DNA from: Selaginella moellendorffii
Lineage: Eukaryota > Streptophyta > Lycopodiopsida > Selaginellales > Selaginellaceae
Length of the DNA stretch: 64,000 bases
Assembly (NCBI RefSeq): GCF_000143415.4
Contig: NW_003314272.1
Location: 964,951-1,028,950, forward strand
Direction: 5' to 3'
Shown: piece by piece, positions 33,952 to 45,700 of the stretch
Numbering within the stretch: position 1 is the first letter of the stretch
Layout: each line of letters opens with the position of its first letter
The notes under the pieces: generated by a model
Databases searched by the model: none
What the model was told of the DNA's origin: nothing
What the model saw: the letters and a program-made list of their open reading frames with translations, nothing else
Program-made: the position numbers and the translations under genes

Positions 33952-34959
33952 TGCCTGCTTTCGCTCGATAAAAAACCATTTCTTAACGCGACTAGGTCCG
34001 AGCTGTTTTTTCTACCTCGATTCACTCTCTGTGAAGAACTGGGCAAAAAGAAAAAATCCAACACGGTGTGGGGTCGTGTTGCCAGCTTTCACACCTCGAA
34101 GCTTCAACGAGAATGGCAACCCAAGTGGGAAATGGTCTCATCTCCATATCTGTAGACTTTGGAATTCTTCCACTTTCTTTTTTGGAGCAGCTTTGCTGGA
34201 TCTCGAACTCGTTGTTTGGTGGTCAGTCCGAGTCGCTTAGCTCGTCGATAGAGTTTAATGACTCGAGCTCTGAAAGGAAAGAGCAGTTCGAACAACCAGA
34301 TCCTCCTGAAATGCACGAGCTTGACTTTGGAGTTTTGGTTTCATTCTGGACTTGAAACAGTGGTTTTCATTCAGCTAACCTGGTCTCTTTCCTTCAAAGT
34401 GAAAGGGAGTGATTCCCCCGGACAAGAATAAATCGATCGATGATCAAAACCGTATTGTTTACTCCAGCGAGATGTTCTCGAGCCAATGTGGGCGGTAAAA
34501 GCACGATAAGTACGATAGTCTTTTGTACGTTTTCACTGCGGTATCACTGACTTTGTTACACCACGCTGATTGATCGAGTCTTCTCACATAGAATTTCTGT
34601 TTTTTAGCCAACCTACCCTTACTGACAACGTCGTCGCGTGTTTCGTGGCATGTCAGAGCGTGCGCTGGTTGATCGCAAGCCCGGCTTTGATCAAAAACAT
34701 GGCACGGAGGTTCAATTCAACAATTCCCGCTGGCGAATCCAGACCTCCCAACCAATACTCTCTTGATGGATCTCGAAATTGATCGAGAGGAGAGAGCCCA
34801 AATGCTAGACGACAACTTGGAAGAATCATATAGGAGTCGAAGCGACTCCAATTTACAACACCGGGGTCATTCGTATTCTTTTCGTGCCCAAAGTTTTTCC
34901 AATGCTCTTCGTCACAAAAATCTTTTACTGAAGCTATCGAAAATTTTAGAAAAGAAGAA

Positions 34960-36300
34960 GAGTTGTCCATTGTGCTATGGCTGGCTCTCGAATGTTGAAT
35001 GTTTGGTTTGTATCGATATTCATACAGTCCCTTTCAATCAGACGAATGAGAAGTTTCTTCTCTGCACTACTGTAGCTGATTGAAATTCTGGCAGGATCAC
35101 GTAGCAGCCTTTGAATCCAGTGCCGGTCATCTTCACCATGTGGCTCGTGGCAGTGGAGTCCAGCTTGAGAGGAATCTGGAAGAACACGACCGGTAATGTC
35201 ATCCCCAGACCTGTGTACTGGATCCACAGCGTCTAAGAGAAGTGTTGCAAACGTTTGATCCCAAAAGCACATATAGGCGAACCTGAGAGGAATTTTCTCG
35301 ACTTTGGAGAGCTGCGCGGGCAAACTCGTGTTCTTGGAGCTCAGCACGGCGACGTTGCGGCCTTTCTTGCGGCAGAGGATGCCGAGGAACGAATCGGACG
35401 TATGTGGGTGGAGTTCACAAAGTCTGCGAGATAGACAATGGAGTTTCCATCTTTGCCAAGCAATGCACAGCCATAGGCAGCAGCAGTAACACCAATGACA
35501 TTTTCAAGTCTGAAAAGAAAAGATTAGCTCCTAGCTGTGATAACTCTCAAGAACAGAAGAACTACCACGTTTAATTGAAGAGGCAATCGTCTTGCTTCGT
35601 GATAGCCATGGAGCAAGAGCTACGTAGAGAGCCTGTACATGAGCTTCTGTCTGCGAGACACACAAAGTGATTCTAAGCATGGACATAAGAAGCAAGCAGT
35701 GAGTTCTAGATACGAGAAAATGTGGTTACCTGGAAGAAATTGGAGGAACAATTGGCGGTCTAAATGGCAGTACATGGAAACCAGCCTTGAGAACGTCCCT
35801 ACGTAACGAAAAAAGAGTTGTAAACATGCATATGACCACCAGAGCGATTATGCCGTCAAATTAGCAATCTGTTTTACTCTGCTCCACAGTTGCCTAACAA
35901 CCACGAGAGCAGCAGCCATACAGCAAAAATCCATAAGCAAGATCACGAGAAAAAAGATACGTTCTAAGCTTGGTGCCTTCACCATTGATTCCTAAAGAAG
36001 CAAAATGATCAGGAGCTTATAATTGACAGACTATTTAGAACAAGGAAGAACATGATGGAAGCATGATTTAGCTCATCGGAAAAGATATCTGCGAGACGTC
36101 TGGAATGGTCATGGAGATTATGCATCCGTTTCACGCATATTAGCTGCAAATCCTATAGGACACAGCAAGCATTCCTACAGAAGAAAAAAAGTAAAGCATT
36201 GTAGCACAGTGGAAAAGAAACCTCAAGTGTTCTTAAGCGCTGCTAGAACAAGATTCAAGTCTTCTGTGATGAATTGTGTAGCCACAAATGAGAGCCACTT
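34960..36300 (-). pseudogene. Unidentified multi-exon membrane-protein gene or remnant
   Basis: The minus strand reads as several exon-like blocks with plausible short introns: VKAPSLERIFFLVILLMDF continuing through a hydrophobic segment (about 35985-35850), RDVLKAGFHVLPFRPPIVPP (about 35807-35740), TEAHVQALYVALAPWLSRSK (about 35645-35580), a hydrophobic KMSLVLLLLPMAVHCLAK (about 35510-35460), SFLGILCRKKGRNVAVLSSK (about 35390-35330), and a block with GMTLPVVFFQIPLKLDSTAT (about 35190-35130). Together they suggest a membrane protein with several helices. Some blocks need frame changes that I cannot resolve, so it may be broken. A related fragment lies at 32160-32650. The family is not recognised. 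Confidence 0.3.
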
Positions 36301-36960
36301 AGTCCCATTCCAAATTCGATAGCAGCCTGGAAAGGAGTCTGCGGCGGAGCGAACAGCCGGATGCATAGAGAGTTCATGATGATCGTTTCCAGAAAATTGG
36401 ATGAGCAATCGCATTCTTTCTTTCTCTCTAGTCGATTCTCCGCCTGCTTCCAGGTCTCCGGTGCGATCATGGAAGAAAGACACTCGCATAATTTCTTGAT
36501 GGATCACGTATTTCTTTCTCCCTTGCATTCTAATCGATGGTGTGAAAGAGCTTCTGGCCCATGTGAGCGAGTGCGCGTCCAAGATCGAGACTGCGAAGCT
36601 GTGCGCGATTATTGCTGGCCAAGCTGTCGAGCGCTAAACATACATAAGTTTTTCTTCCGAGGACTCCCAGAAATAACGCGCCCGTCAACGCGCGATTCTG
36701 CTTCGCGGCCGCACAATCCAAATCAGTGGTGATAGGAAATTCCGAGCGCTAATTGGATGTCAAGTGCCATCATAGCAAGGAGCATAAGTAAAATTCTAAA
36801 TTTATTTATGAAAATTAATATATTTTGTCTAGCATCAGCTAAGGGTGAAAGCTACTCTGTGGTTGTCAATCTTCCCGTATGATAGATGTCTTGCAGGGGC
36901 CTCAATCTTCGTGACGACCACGGCAGGAATGGATCTTTCTTCTGCAGCTGCTCCTCCACT
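36301..36960. other. Interval with ambiguous open frames
   Basis: Minus frames 36223-36582 and 36530-36721 and a short plus frame ending VKELLAHVSECASKIE-like near 36540-36640 are all open, but none has an ATG start with family support. It may hold the 5' exon of the unidentified gene to its left. I make no gene call. Confidence 0.3.
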
Positions 36961-37275
36961 CAAATTTCTCAAGTTTCAGACAAAAACATCCAGAGCTAGC
37001 TGTGTGGTGTTGTCATCTTTGCTTTCGGACTCTGCAAAAGACTGGCGTAATGCCAGAATCATATCCTCGTGTGGATCACTTCCAAGGCTGTTGGTAAATC
37101 GATTTCATCTTACCCTTTGAGACACTCAGAAAATTGCTTTTTATTTATTCCATATGATCAAAATAACCCGCTCAGACAAGATCATCGAACATTGGCCGAG
37201 CAAGAAAAGCAGCAATTGCATGCGCTCGCTCAAATATTTCCAGATTGCAACGGAAAGATCATTGTTCTTATGCGC

Positions 37276-38118
37276 TTAGTAGTGGTATGGAGGTGGCGGG
37301 GATTTGTACTTGTACACCGGAGGCGGTGGAGAATACACTGGCGGAGGTGGGGATTTGTACTTGTACACTGGAGGTGGTGGGGAGTAAACCGGAGGTGGTG
37401 GAGACTTGTATTTGTAAACCGGTGGTGGTGGGCTGTAAACCGGAGGTGGGGGAGATTTGTACTTGTAAACCGGTGGTGGTGGGCTGTAAACCGGAGGTGG
37501 GGGAGATTTGTACTTGTAAACCGGTGGTGGTGGGCTGTAAACCGGAGGTGGTGGAGATTTGTACTTGTACACTGGAGGTGGTGGGGAGTAAACCGGAGGT
37601 GGCGGAGACTTGTATTTGTAAACTGGTGGAGGTGGGCTGTAAACCGGAGGTGGTGGGGATTTGTACTTGTACACTGGTGGTGGTGGGCTGTAGACCGGTG
37701 GTGGTGGAGACTTGTATTTGTACACTGGTGGTGGTGGGCTGTAGACCGGTGGTGGTGGAGACTTGTATTTGTAAACCGGTGGTGGTGGGCTGTAAACCGG
37801 TGGAGGTGGAGATTTGTACTTGTACACTGGAGGAGGAGGCGAGTACACGGGCGGTGGTGGGGATTTGTATTTGTAGACGGGCGGAGGTGGCGAGTACACC
37901 GGCGGTGGCGGGGATTTGTATTTGTACACCGGCGGCGGCGGCGAGTAGACGGGCGGGGGCGGGGACTTGTATTTGTACACCGGTGGAGGCGGGGATTTGT
38001 AGTAGTATGTCGGCGGTGGCGGGGAAGCGTACTTGTAAACCGGCGGCTCATTGGCGCCCGCGAGAGCGGCCAGTGTCACACCCACAAAGAAGACGAGCAT
38101 TGGGCTCGGCCCCATCAT
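37276..38118 (-). CDS. Extensin, YKYK cross-linking type (copy 2)
   Basis: 280 aa from the ATG at 38118 (MMGPSPMLVFFVGVTLAALA signal peptide). Same architecture as copy 1: EPPVYKYASPPPPTYYYKS, then about a dozen SPPPPVYSPPPPVYKYK modules, ending SPPPPYHY before TAA. All linker modules here read PVYS, whereas copy 1 mixes PVYS and PVHS. It is longer by about 50 residues, i.e. roughly three modules. Lies in the second unit of the tandem duplication, with a TATA box near 38302-38309 and a strongly GA/CT-rich leader (38190-38275). Confidence 0.93.
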   Translation of the reverse strand: MMGPSPMLVFFVGVTLAALAGANEPPVYKYASPPPPTYYYKSPPPPVYKYKSPPPPVYSPPPPVYKYKSPPPPVYSPPPPVYKYKSPPPPVYSPPPPVYKYKSPPPPVYSPPPPVYKYKSPPPPVYSPPPPVYKYKSPPPPVYSPPPPVYKYKSPPPPVYSPPPPVYKYKSPPPPVYSPPPPVYKYKSPPPPVYSPPPPVYKYKSPPPPVYSPPPPVYKYKSPPPPVYSPPPPVYKYKSPPPPVYSPPPPVYKYKSPPPPVYSPPPPVYKYKSPPPPYHY

Positions 38119-38301
38119 CCTTAGATCCTGCGAGTCTATCCAACTCAATCGCCCAAAGCAATGCTATCTAGATTCCGAGAGCGCAATACCGATTTCCCCT
38201 CTCAAATCTCTCTCGCGGAGGAGAGATGGAGAGAGAAGAGAAGAAGGAAGAGAGAAGGGAGAGCTAGTTAGAATGGGAGAATGGGGTCCCGGAAGAGCGC
38301 T

Positions 38302-38309
38302 CTTTATAC
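38302..38309 (-). promoter_or_regulatory. TATA box of extensin copy 2
   Basis: TATAAAG on the minus strand, about 185 bp before the start codon, at the same relative position as in copy 1. The leader between is GA-rich on the plus strand, i.e. a pyrimidine patch on the transcribed strand. Confidence 0.65.
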
Positions 38310-39894
38310 TGCGCTCGAAGCAGTCCTCGAGAGTTACTGGCTCTGGAGCCGGTTACTAAAACCATTTCTTAAAACGCGACTATGGCGTGTAGAGGTTGAC
38401 GAGGTTTTTATTTTTTTTCTATCTGTGGAGAACTGCGCAAGTAAAAACAACACGGTGGAAGTGGGGTCGCATTGCCAGCTTTCCCTCGAGAAGTTTCAAG
38501 GAGCATGGGAAGCCAAGTGGGAAATGGTCTCATCACATCTCCAAGACAAACTAATCTCTAGACTTTGGAACCCATAAAAAAGAAAAAAGTGAGAGAGCAG
38601 CAGTTTTGCTAGAGCTCAAACTCGTTGTTTGGTGGTCAGTCCGAGTCGCGTTTGGCGAGTTGTCGGATTCGAGCGCGGCGACTTGCACCGTTTTCTTGCT
38701 CATTTTTTAATTGGTTTCGCCCTCTTTGCTTGTCGATACAGTGTAATGACTCGAGCTCTCGAAAGAATGAATCAAAAGAAAGGGCTGTTCGAACAACTAA
38801 ATCCTCCTGAAATGCGCGAGCTTGAAAAAAACGCAAAGGGGAGAAACGGTCGCAGCGATTTGTAGGATGTTTTCCATGAGTGGCAAGTTTTGGAGTTGGA
38901 GTGAAAAGTTATTCTGGCTTTGATCCCTTCACTGTGGAGTTGTCGGTGTGTGGAAGAATGAAGAACAGTGTTCATTTTAGCTATCCTGGCCTCTTTCCTT
39001 CAAAGTGACGTCCAGCAAAGGGAGTGATTCCCGCGGACTAGCAGGAAAACTCATTTAAAAATGTCAAGAATAAATCGATCGATGATCAAAACCGTATTGT
39101 TTACTTCATGCCAGCGTGAGCCTCTCGAGTCAATGTGGGCGCCTGTCCGAGGTAAAAACATGATAAGGACGATTATCTTCTGTACGTTTTCACTGCGGAA
39201 TCACTGACTTTCTTACACCACGCTGATTGATCGTTAAACGAAAAGCTTGGAGCTTTCGATGTATGATTGTTTGCTTCCCTGTTTTCTAGCCAACCTACCA
39301 TTGCTGACAACGTCGTTCGCTTGTTTCGTGGCATGTCAGAGCGTGCGCTGGTTGATTTACGCCCGACTTTCGATCATCTAACATGGCACGGAGTTTCCGT
39401 TCAGCAATTCCCGCTGGCGTATCCAGACCCATCGAGATCGATCGAAAGGAGACACGAGAGCCCAAATGGAGGACAAGTTAGAAAAATGATTTACCAGTCG
39501 CGCGGCGGCAATTTACGACGCCAGAGAATGCCTTGGTACATTCCGATTCTCTTCATGTCACCGACAAAATAACTTTGACTGAAATTTAGAGAAAATCGTC
39601 CCAAATTTGTCAATGCGTGCTACGGCGCGGGTCTCAAAGGTTGAATGTTTGGTTTGTGCCGCTATCCGTACGGCTCCTTAAAAAAATCTCGAAGCGAGTA
39701 CGGACGCGAAGTTCAGCGTGACCCGGCCACGTGGCGAGACGGGGCCTTTATGCCACGTGGCTCATTTCGAATGGAGAGATTCTGTGTTCATGGTATTTTT
39801 GCTGCCATTACTATTAGGTCAATCCCTTAATTGTGGAACTCATCGTCGTTGATTTGGTCGTCGTTGAATTCTCCGCGATCGGAAGAGCTCCCCA

Positions 39895-41923
39895 ATGCCG
39901 GGATCGCCCCTCACGCGCCGCAGGAACCCTCATCGGTCGCAGGCGTGGAGCTTCTCCGGTAAGCGCGCGCGCGCCCACCAGACGACTGTAGTAGCTGTGC
40001 CTGTGCGTGGTTTAGCTCCATCTTTCTTTGTGTTAGGGTTTGATCCAGATCGCAGCGCTTCCCCCTCCCCCTCTCGCGGATTTGCCGCTGCGCTGCTGGA
40101 GCTGATTGAAATTCTCGCATGCCTGTGCGTAGATCAGGTGTCTGTCAGTCGAGATTTTGGTGTGATTCGTCGCCGAGAGCTGAATGTTGCTCCCTTTGTT
40201 TGCTCGTAGGTATGGATTATGGATCTTCTAGGCCGCGATCGCACTTGGTGGCCAAGGTTTTGGTAGCGGCTTCTCTGACCGCCTTGTGCATGTTTATTCT
40301 GAGGCAATCGTCGACAAGCACCACAGATCTTGTAAGTTTCACCTTGAATTTTCGCACAGTGTTCTTGCATCCGGCACTGTTTTTTTTTTTTCCTTTCTTT
40401 TTCTGGGCGTGTTCTAAGAGAATTTATTGCTTGTTCTGTGGTAGTTTGCCCACCGACAAGAGGGTGTAATGCACGTACTTGTCACTGGAGGTGCAGGGTT
40501 TATAGGATCACACGCGACTTTGCGGCTTTTAGCGAATGGACATAGAGTTACGATAGTGGTAAGCTGAAAAACATAGTTTCTTTTTGCTTGAAGATTTTGG
40601 GACTCATGTGGAAACCTCCAGGATAATTTGTCACGGGGAAACATGGGTGCTGTTCATGCACTTGAAGAGATTGCTAATCCCGGTATGCTACAATTTATCA
40701 ATGCGGATCTTGGTGACAGAAAGGCGGTCTGTATCTTTTGTTCTTATTCCATTGTCGCATCGTTTTGGTAAAACTGGAGACTTTGCAGGTTGACGAGATT
40801 TTTAAGAAGAATGCCATTGACGCGGTGATGCACTTTGCTGCCGTTGCCTACGTTGGAGAAAGCGTGGCAGAGCCACTGAGGTAGTGTGAGATTCCCAGAG
40901 AACTTGTCTATATGTCGTCATGCCTTGTTTGCAGATATTACCACAATATCACGTCAAACACCTTGACTGTTGTAGAAGCAATGACGGCACACAATGTAAA
41001 GAAGCTGATTTATTCGAGCACCTGCGCTACCTATGGCGAACCAACAAAGATGCCCATAGTGGAGGACACGGAGCAAGTGCGTTTTGCTTTTTAGTTCATC
41101 GATGATGTGCTAAACTCTTACCTTGCTTGTCAGGTGCCGATCAATCCTTACGGCAAAGCGAAAAAGATGGCTGAGGATATAATCAAAGACTATACTAAGG
41201 CGTCATCGGACTTGGCCGTCGTCATTCTAAGGTGCTTCCTTTTAGCTCCTAGGCCGAAAAGTTACTCACTTTTCCATGTTTCTGCATTGGCTTTCAGGTA
41301 TTTTAATGTCATTGGATCAGATCCACTTGGAAGGCTTGGAGAAGCACCTCGGCCCGAGCTCCGCCACATGGGACGCATATCCGGTGCGTGTTTTGATGCG
41401 GCTTTGGGACATATTCCCGAGTTGAAGGTAATCAAGCGACTGTTCTGTAAACTTCTCAAACGCTTTGTTTTGTAGGTAATGGGGACCGACTACGACACGA
41501 AAGACGGAACTTGCATCAGGGACTACATTCATGTCACGGATCTAGTTGATGCTCACGTCAAGGCTCTGGCGCACGCTTCCGAGGGAACGGTGAAGGTTTA
41601 CAACGTTGGAACGGGCGTGGGTGAGTCTCAAGCTCCCCTCGATTGCTCTGAGCTGTGGTTTAATGCTGTCCTTGCTTACTCCAGGAGTATCGGTGAAAGA
41701 ATTCGTGGAAGCCTGCAAGGCCGCGACGGGAGTAAACGTGAGCGTATCTTATTTGGAGCGAAGGCCGGGCGACTATGCCGAAGTTTACAGCAATCCCTCG
41801 AAGATATTCCGCGAGCTCGGCTGGAAAGCCAGGTACACGAATTTAACCGAGAGTCTTTCGGTGGCGTGGAAGTGGAAAATGGCCCATCCAAATGGCTATG
41901 GCGACGCGAGATCCAACAGCTAA
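39895..41923 (+). CDS. MUR4: UDP-arabinose 4-epimerase (MUR4/UXE type), Golgi
   Basis: Interconverts UDP-xylose and UDP-L-arabinopyranose in the Golgi, supplying arabinose for wall polymers and glycoproteins. About ten exons. Exon 1 (39895-39958) encodes [20 protein letters not shown]; exon 2 starts at 40210 and adds a single membrane anchor ([20 protein letters not shown]), giving a type II topology. The short-chain dehydrogenase fold follows: [20 protein letters not shown] (NAD-binding GxxGxxG), [30 protein letters not shown], catalytic [12 protein letters not shown] (YxxxK), [32 protein letters not shown], and a C-terminal substrate lobe ending [15 protein letters not shown]-glucose 4-epimerases lack the membrane anchor, which favours the UXE call. 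Confidence 0.93.
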
Positions 41924-42771
41924 ATCACAGGTCAAGTACACACTGAAAAAATCGCTATTTTTTGGAGGCTCCAATGTCTTGTTCTTGTACATAACCAAAT
42001 GTTAAACGGTACGTCGGATGTCCCCGATCCAACGGCGGAGCACTGCACTGCAAGATCAACGGTCGGGGATAGAGTAATCGGATATTTTTCCTCTCACCAT
42101 GATGGCCGTTAGATGAAGGATCCAACGGCGCCCGTCTCTGATGCTGGTTCGTCCGATGGCGTCAATCGCACGATGAGTGTCATTCCGTCGACGGGCTGGA
42201 CGGGCAGTGACGTGCGGACCCCAAATTTTCGTCACATTAGGTTTTATGTTCTCTCCTAGTTCCTCAGCTAGGGAGTGTGGTGTTCATCGGGATCTGGAAC
42301 GCCGCTTGCCCGCGCCAGTGATCCGCGCATCGATCGCCCACGCCCGGCCACGCCGATTCTTCCGGGAGCTCCGCGCGCGACGATTACGCTGCGCCGGGAG
42401 CTGGAGATTTCGGAGCTGGATTGTAGAGGGGGTAACGAAGCGTCGGGAATGCGCCGGCGTGGGGAGCTGGGGAGGCGGGGATGAATGGAAATATGCCGCT
42501 GGCGCGCCAGTGATTCTCGTGGTACGTTATCGCAATGCTGCTTTCTAGCGTGGCGCTCCATGCGTAGCTTAGGTTCTAGGCACAGGGGCTGGATAGAGTG
42601 AGATTTGGGGAAAGGCGAGCAGCGCCCGGTGGAATCCCATGGCTTAGTCTGGCAAATCGTGCATTGTGGAGTCTGGAGCTAAATTCCAGGGTCGGCAGCC
42701 ATGGGCGGCTTTTTAGTCTTCTCTATAGCGTGGGATGCTAGAAGTTCTTCTTGAGGCCACCGTGGTGGTGT
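41924..42771. other. Intergenic region and leader of the SEUSS-like gene
   Basis: Contains several GATC(C)AACGG elements (near 42028, 42052 and 42119) and no supported coding sequence. The GC-rich part from 42300 onward probably belongs to the promoter and 5' UTR of the next gene, perhaps with a leader intron. Open frames on both strands here overlap each other and have no family motif. Confidence 0.5.
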
Positions 42772-45700
42772 ATGGAGAATTATTCCACCCAGATGGAAGC
42801 TCGGCAGCAGGGTGGAGGATCCTTCTCGACGTATAACCTGGACGCTGGAAGCCTGGTGGACGACGATTTCCTGTTCCTGGATCACAACCTTCCTTCCATC
42901 GACAGCATTGCGTCCGACTTCTCGGCGTTCCTCGACTCCGCCGGGCCAAACGGCTCCTTGCTTCCGGCCGACGAGTGGTCGGGCACTACGAACACTTTGC
43001 CGGACACGCCCAGCTCGCATCAGCAGCAGCTCCAGCATGGTCTAGAGGGATCTTCTCCGCTCCAAAGTCAGTTGCAAGGGCCTGTGATCCAAGCCAAGCA
43101 GCAGCAGCAGCCTCTCCAGCAGCATCAGCAGCAGCAGCCACCACAGCAATTTGTTTTCGAGAGCCATGCACCACCACCCTCGCAACCAAGCGCTCCGGAT
43201 GTTTTGAGCGGCCAACATGGCGTCGATCAGATGGATAGCCTGAGACAGCCGCAATCTCAGGCAAGGCCCGGTGCGTTGCAGCTCGAGAACCAAGCGAGGC
43301 ACGCCAACTTTCCAAGCCGGCAGGTGTTGCTGAACTGCTCGACACCCCAGCAGTCGCTTCCACCAACGCCATCAGCAGCATCAGCAGGAGCTGGAAACAC
43401 GGCACGGGAGATGGTGGTAGAGGGTGCTGGTTTTCAGGGGGTGCAATCGGAAACAAGTGGCATGGAGTCCAACTTTAGCGGCCAGAGAAATTTCGAAAGT
43501 CTTCAAGGTCGACAGCTTCCGGGAAACATGCCAGGTTTTCAAGGACAGATGGAAGGGTCTCAAGCCGGGCTGAGGCTGTCGTTTCCCAGGGGCTTGATGG
43601 CAAACGGCCATTTTGGCATGACTGGGAGCACCCCGCAATTGCCGATCCAGGGGCAGCAAGCAGCTATGAATCACCTACCAGGCGCGGACGCAGATGGAAA
43701 CGGTGTGGCACTTCAATCGCAGCTCATTAACAATCAAACCAACTTCTCGGGCCAGTTTATGTCTAAAGTAAACAACCGACAGTCAATCATTCCTGGACAC
43801 GCCTTGAGCAACATCCCTTCGTTCCAGCTACAGGTAAGTTTTCGCTCGGGCGACTGGTGGCTGAACAGTGTCTCTGGTTTTGTTGCAGCCGTCGTCTCAT
43901 CAACTTCAGCTGCAGGGACAAACGAAACTGCATCCTCAACTTATGAATCAGCAAGTCATAAATCAAGGGCTACTGCAACCGCGGCAAATCCAGCTTGGAT
44001 CCCAGCCATCGGTGTTCTCGTCTCCGCAGCAGCAGTCTTCATACCAGCTGCTCCAATCGCAGGGCTATCAAATGCATCCAAATGCGGGAAACCACTTGCC
44101 AATTGGTCGCCAAATGTTTCCACAGATGCAGCCGAGGTTACAAAGTCCGCTGATACAGGGCTTACGCTACGGTGGTGCTCTTGGCTCGCGACAGCTTGGT
44201 CCACAAATAGTTGGCCCACAGATTGGTACAGGAGTCCCCGAGATGGGAACACGGTACCCTCCATCAGGAACAAACGCAGCCAAGTGCGCGCAAGTGTTTA
44301 TGCTTTACATACAGGAGCAAAGAAAGCGGCCACAGGTAACGATTCCCAACATTTTCCATTTGTTCTCTTTTCATTCTATCCAACTCACAGGACAACAACA
44401 TCAACTTTTGGAGGGCATTTGTACACAAGTACTTCGCTCCAGGGGCGACTAAACGTTGGTGCTTGACCAGCTACAGCACTACACCTGTTGGTAGACATGC
44501 TCAAGGGCTTTTTCCTATGGTATGTGGGAAAAAATTCGCATATCACATTTCAATTGTGTGCTTCTTTTTCAGGACTATTGGTACTGTAATTTATGTGGAA
44601 TTCAACCAGGAAGAGGATTTGGTATGTACTTCCTGGTTGGCTGCGAAATCTAACCTTCCATCTTCTTGCAGAATCTGGTACAGACGTTCTACCAAGACTT
44701 TTCAAAATCAAATACGACAGTGGTTTACTCGATGAGCTTTTGTTCCTGGACGTTGCCACAGAGTAAGTCGCCCTCTTCTAACGATAGCCCCTAATTCTTA
44801 CTTTCCTCTGAAAGAAAATATTCTGTACCATCCGGAAAAGTTGTTCTGGAGTATGCCAGAGCCGTTCATGAGTCGGTGTTTCTCGAACTTCGGGTAACTG
44901 AACTGGATGAAATGTAGTGGTGCTAAGTTTCCTTGTTCAGGTAATTCGTCATGGCAAGCTGCGTATAACTTTCAACAGTCAGTTTAAGGTACTGTTTTAA
45001 CATGCATGCATGAGGGAACTTTTAGCTGACACTTTTATTTATGGCCAGATTTGCTCATGGGAGTTCTGTACTAAGGCGCACGAAGAAGTAGTGCCGCGGA
45101 AGAATTTGCTTCAACAGGTACCTCGTTTTTTCCAGTCTAGTCTCGCTTTAAAATACTCTCTTGTTTTGTAGGTGCACCAGCTGGCGAGCCTTGTCATAGA
45201 ATCCGACCAGGAGAACTTTGACAAGAGCGCAGAGAACTTAAAATCTCATTGCAATGCGTACGTTGCCAGATCTTTGAAATCACTTTTTTTTTCCCCCACT
45301 TTCCCGTTCTGCAGCTTTACAAAAGCGGCAAAGCAGCTGGCTGTTCAACTTGACGCGCCAATGGTGAACGACCTTGGGTTCTCGAAACGTTATGTAAGAT
45401 GCTTGCAGGTATGTGGTGGAACAAAATGGTATTGTTAAGTAGATTGTCGTGCGTTGTATGAACAGATCGCAGAAGTTGTCAACAGCATGAAGGACCTGAT
45501 ATCGTTTGAGAGGAAAACCGGCCTGGGCCCAGTCGGTAAGTCGCTCATGCTTTGACTTCCATATGCTCATGCAAAAACAAAATTTCCAGAGAGCTTGAAG
45601 CGTTTCCCAACTGTCAAAAAGCTCCAGATGGAAGGCGGCCTCGCCGGCTTGCCTCCATCCTTAAGCCTGACTCAGATGATCACCGAGCTCACCCAAGGTA

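Larger units (their letters stand above)
32700..35400. repeat. Extensin tandem duplication, unit 1
   Basis: Corresponds to unit 2 at about 36960-39760. Shared pieces include the 3' flank (TGTGGATCACT, TTTTATTTATT(T/C)CATATGATCAAAATAA, GCATGCGCTCGCTCAAATATTTC), the extensin gene itself, its CT-rich leader and TATA box, and a long 5' flank. A block near 35400-36960 separates the units and is not obviously repeated. Confidence 0.65.
36960..39760. repeat. Extensin tandem duplication, unit 2
   Basis: Second full unit of the duplication, with extensin copy 2 in the middle. Its 5' flank (38400-39760) repeats the order of landmarks seen at 34030-35380: the AACACGGTG stretch, CCAAGTGGGAAATGGTCTCAT, GTTTGGTGGTCAGTCCGAGTCGC, GAACAACTAAATCCTCCTGAAATG, TCAAAGTG, CGATCGATGATCAAAACCGTATTGTTTAC, GCATGTCAGAGCGTGCGCTGG. 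Small indels distinguish the units. Confidence 0.65.

Noticed and set aside
36540-36640. Helical-looking plus frame (VKELLAHVSECASKIE...)
   Set aside because: It has an upstream in-frame stop, no ATG and no exon partner, and the minus strand is also open; no gene is called.
37069-38171. Plus-strand open frames of 308 and 351 codons opposite extensin copy 2 (and 263-266 codons opposite copy 1)
   Set aside because: They are shadows of the repetitive extensin modules. Their Trp/Val/Arg- or Cys-rich repeats have no start context or signal, and the minus frames are classic extensins with signal peptides and TATA boxes.
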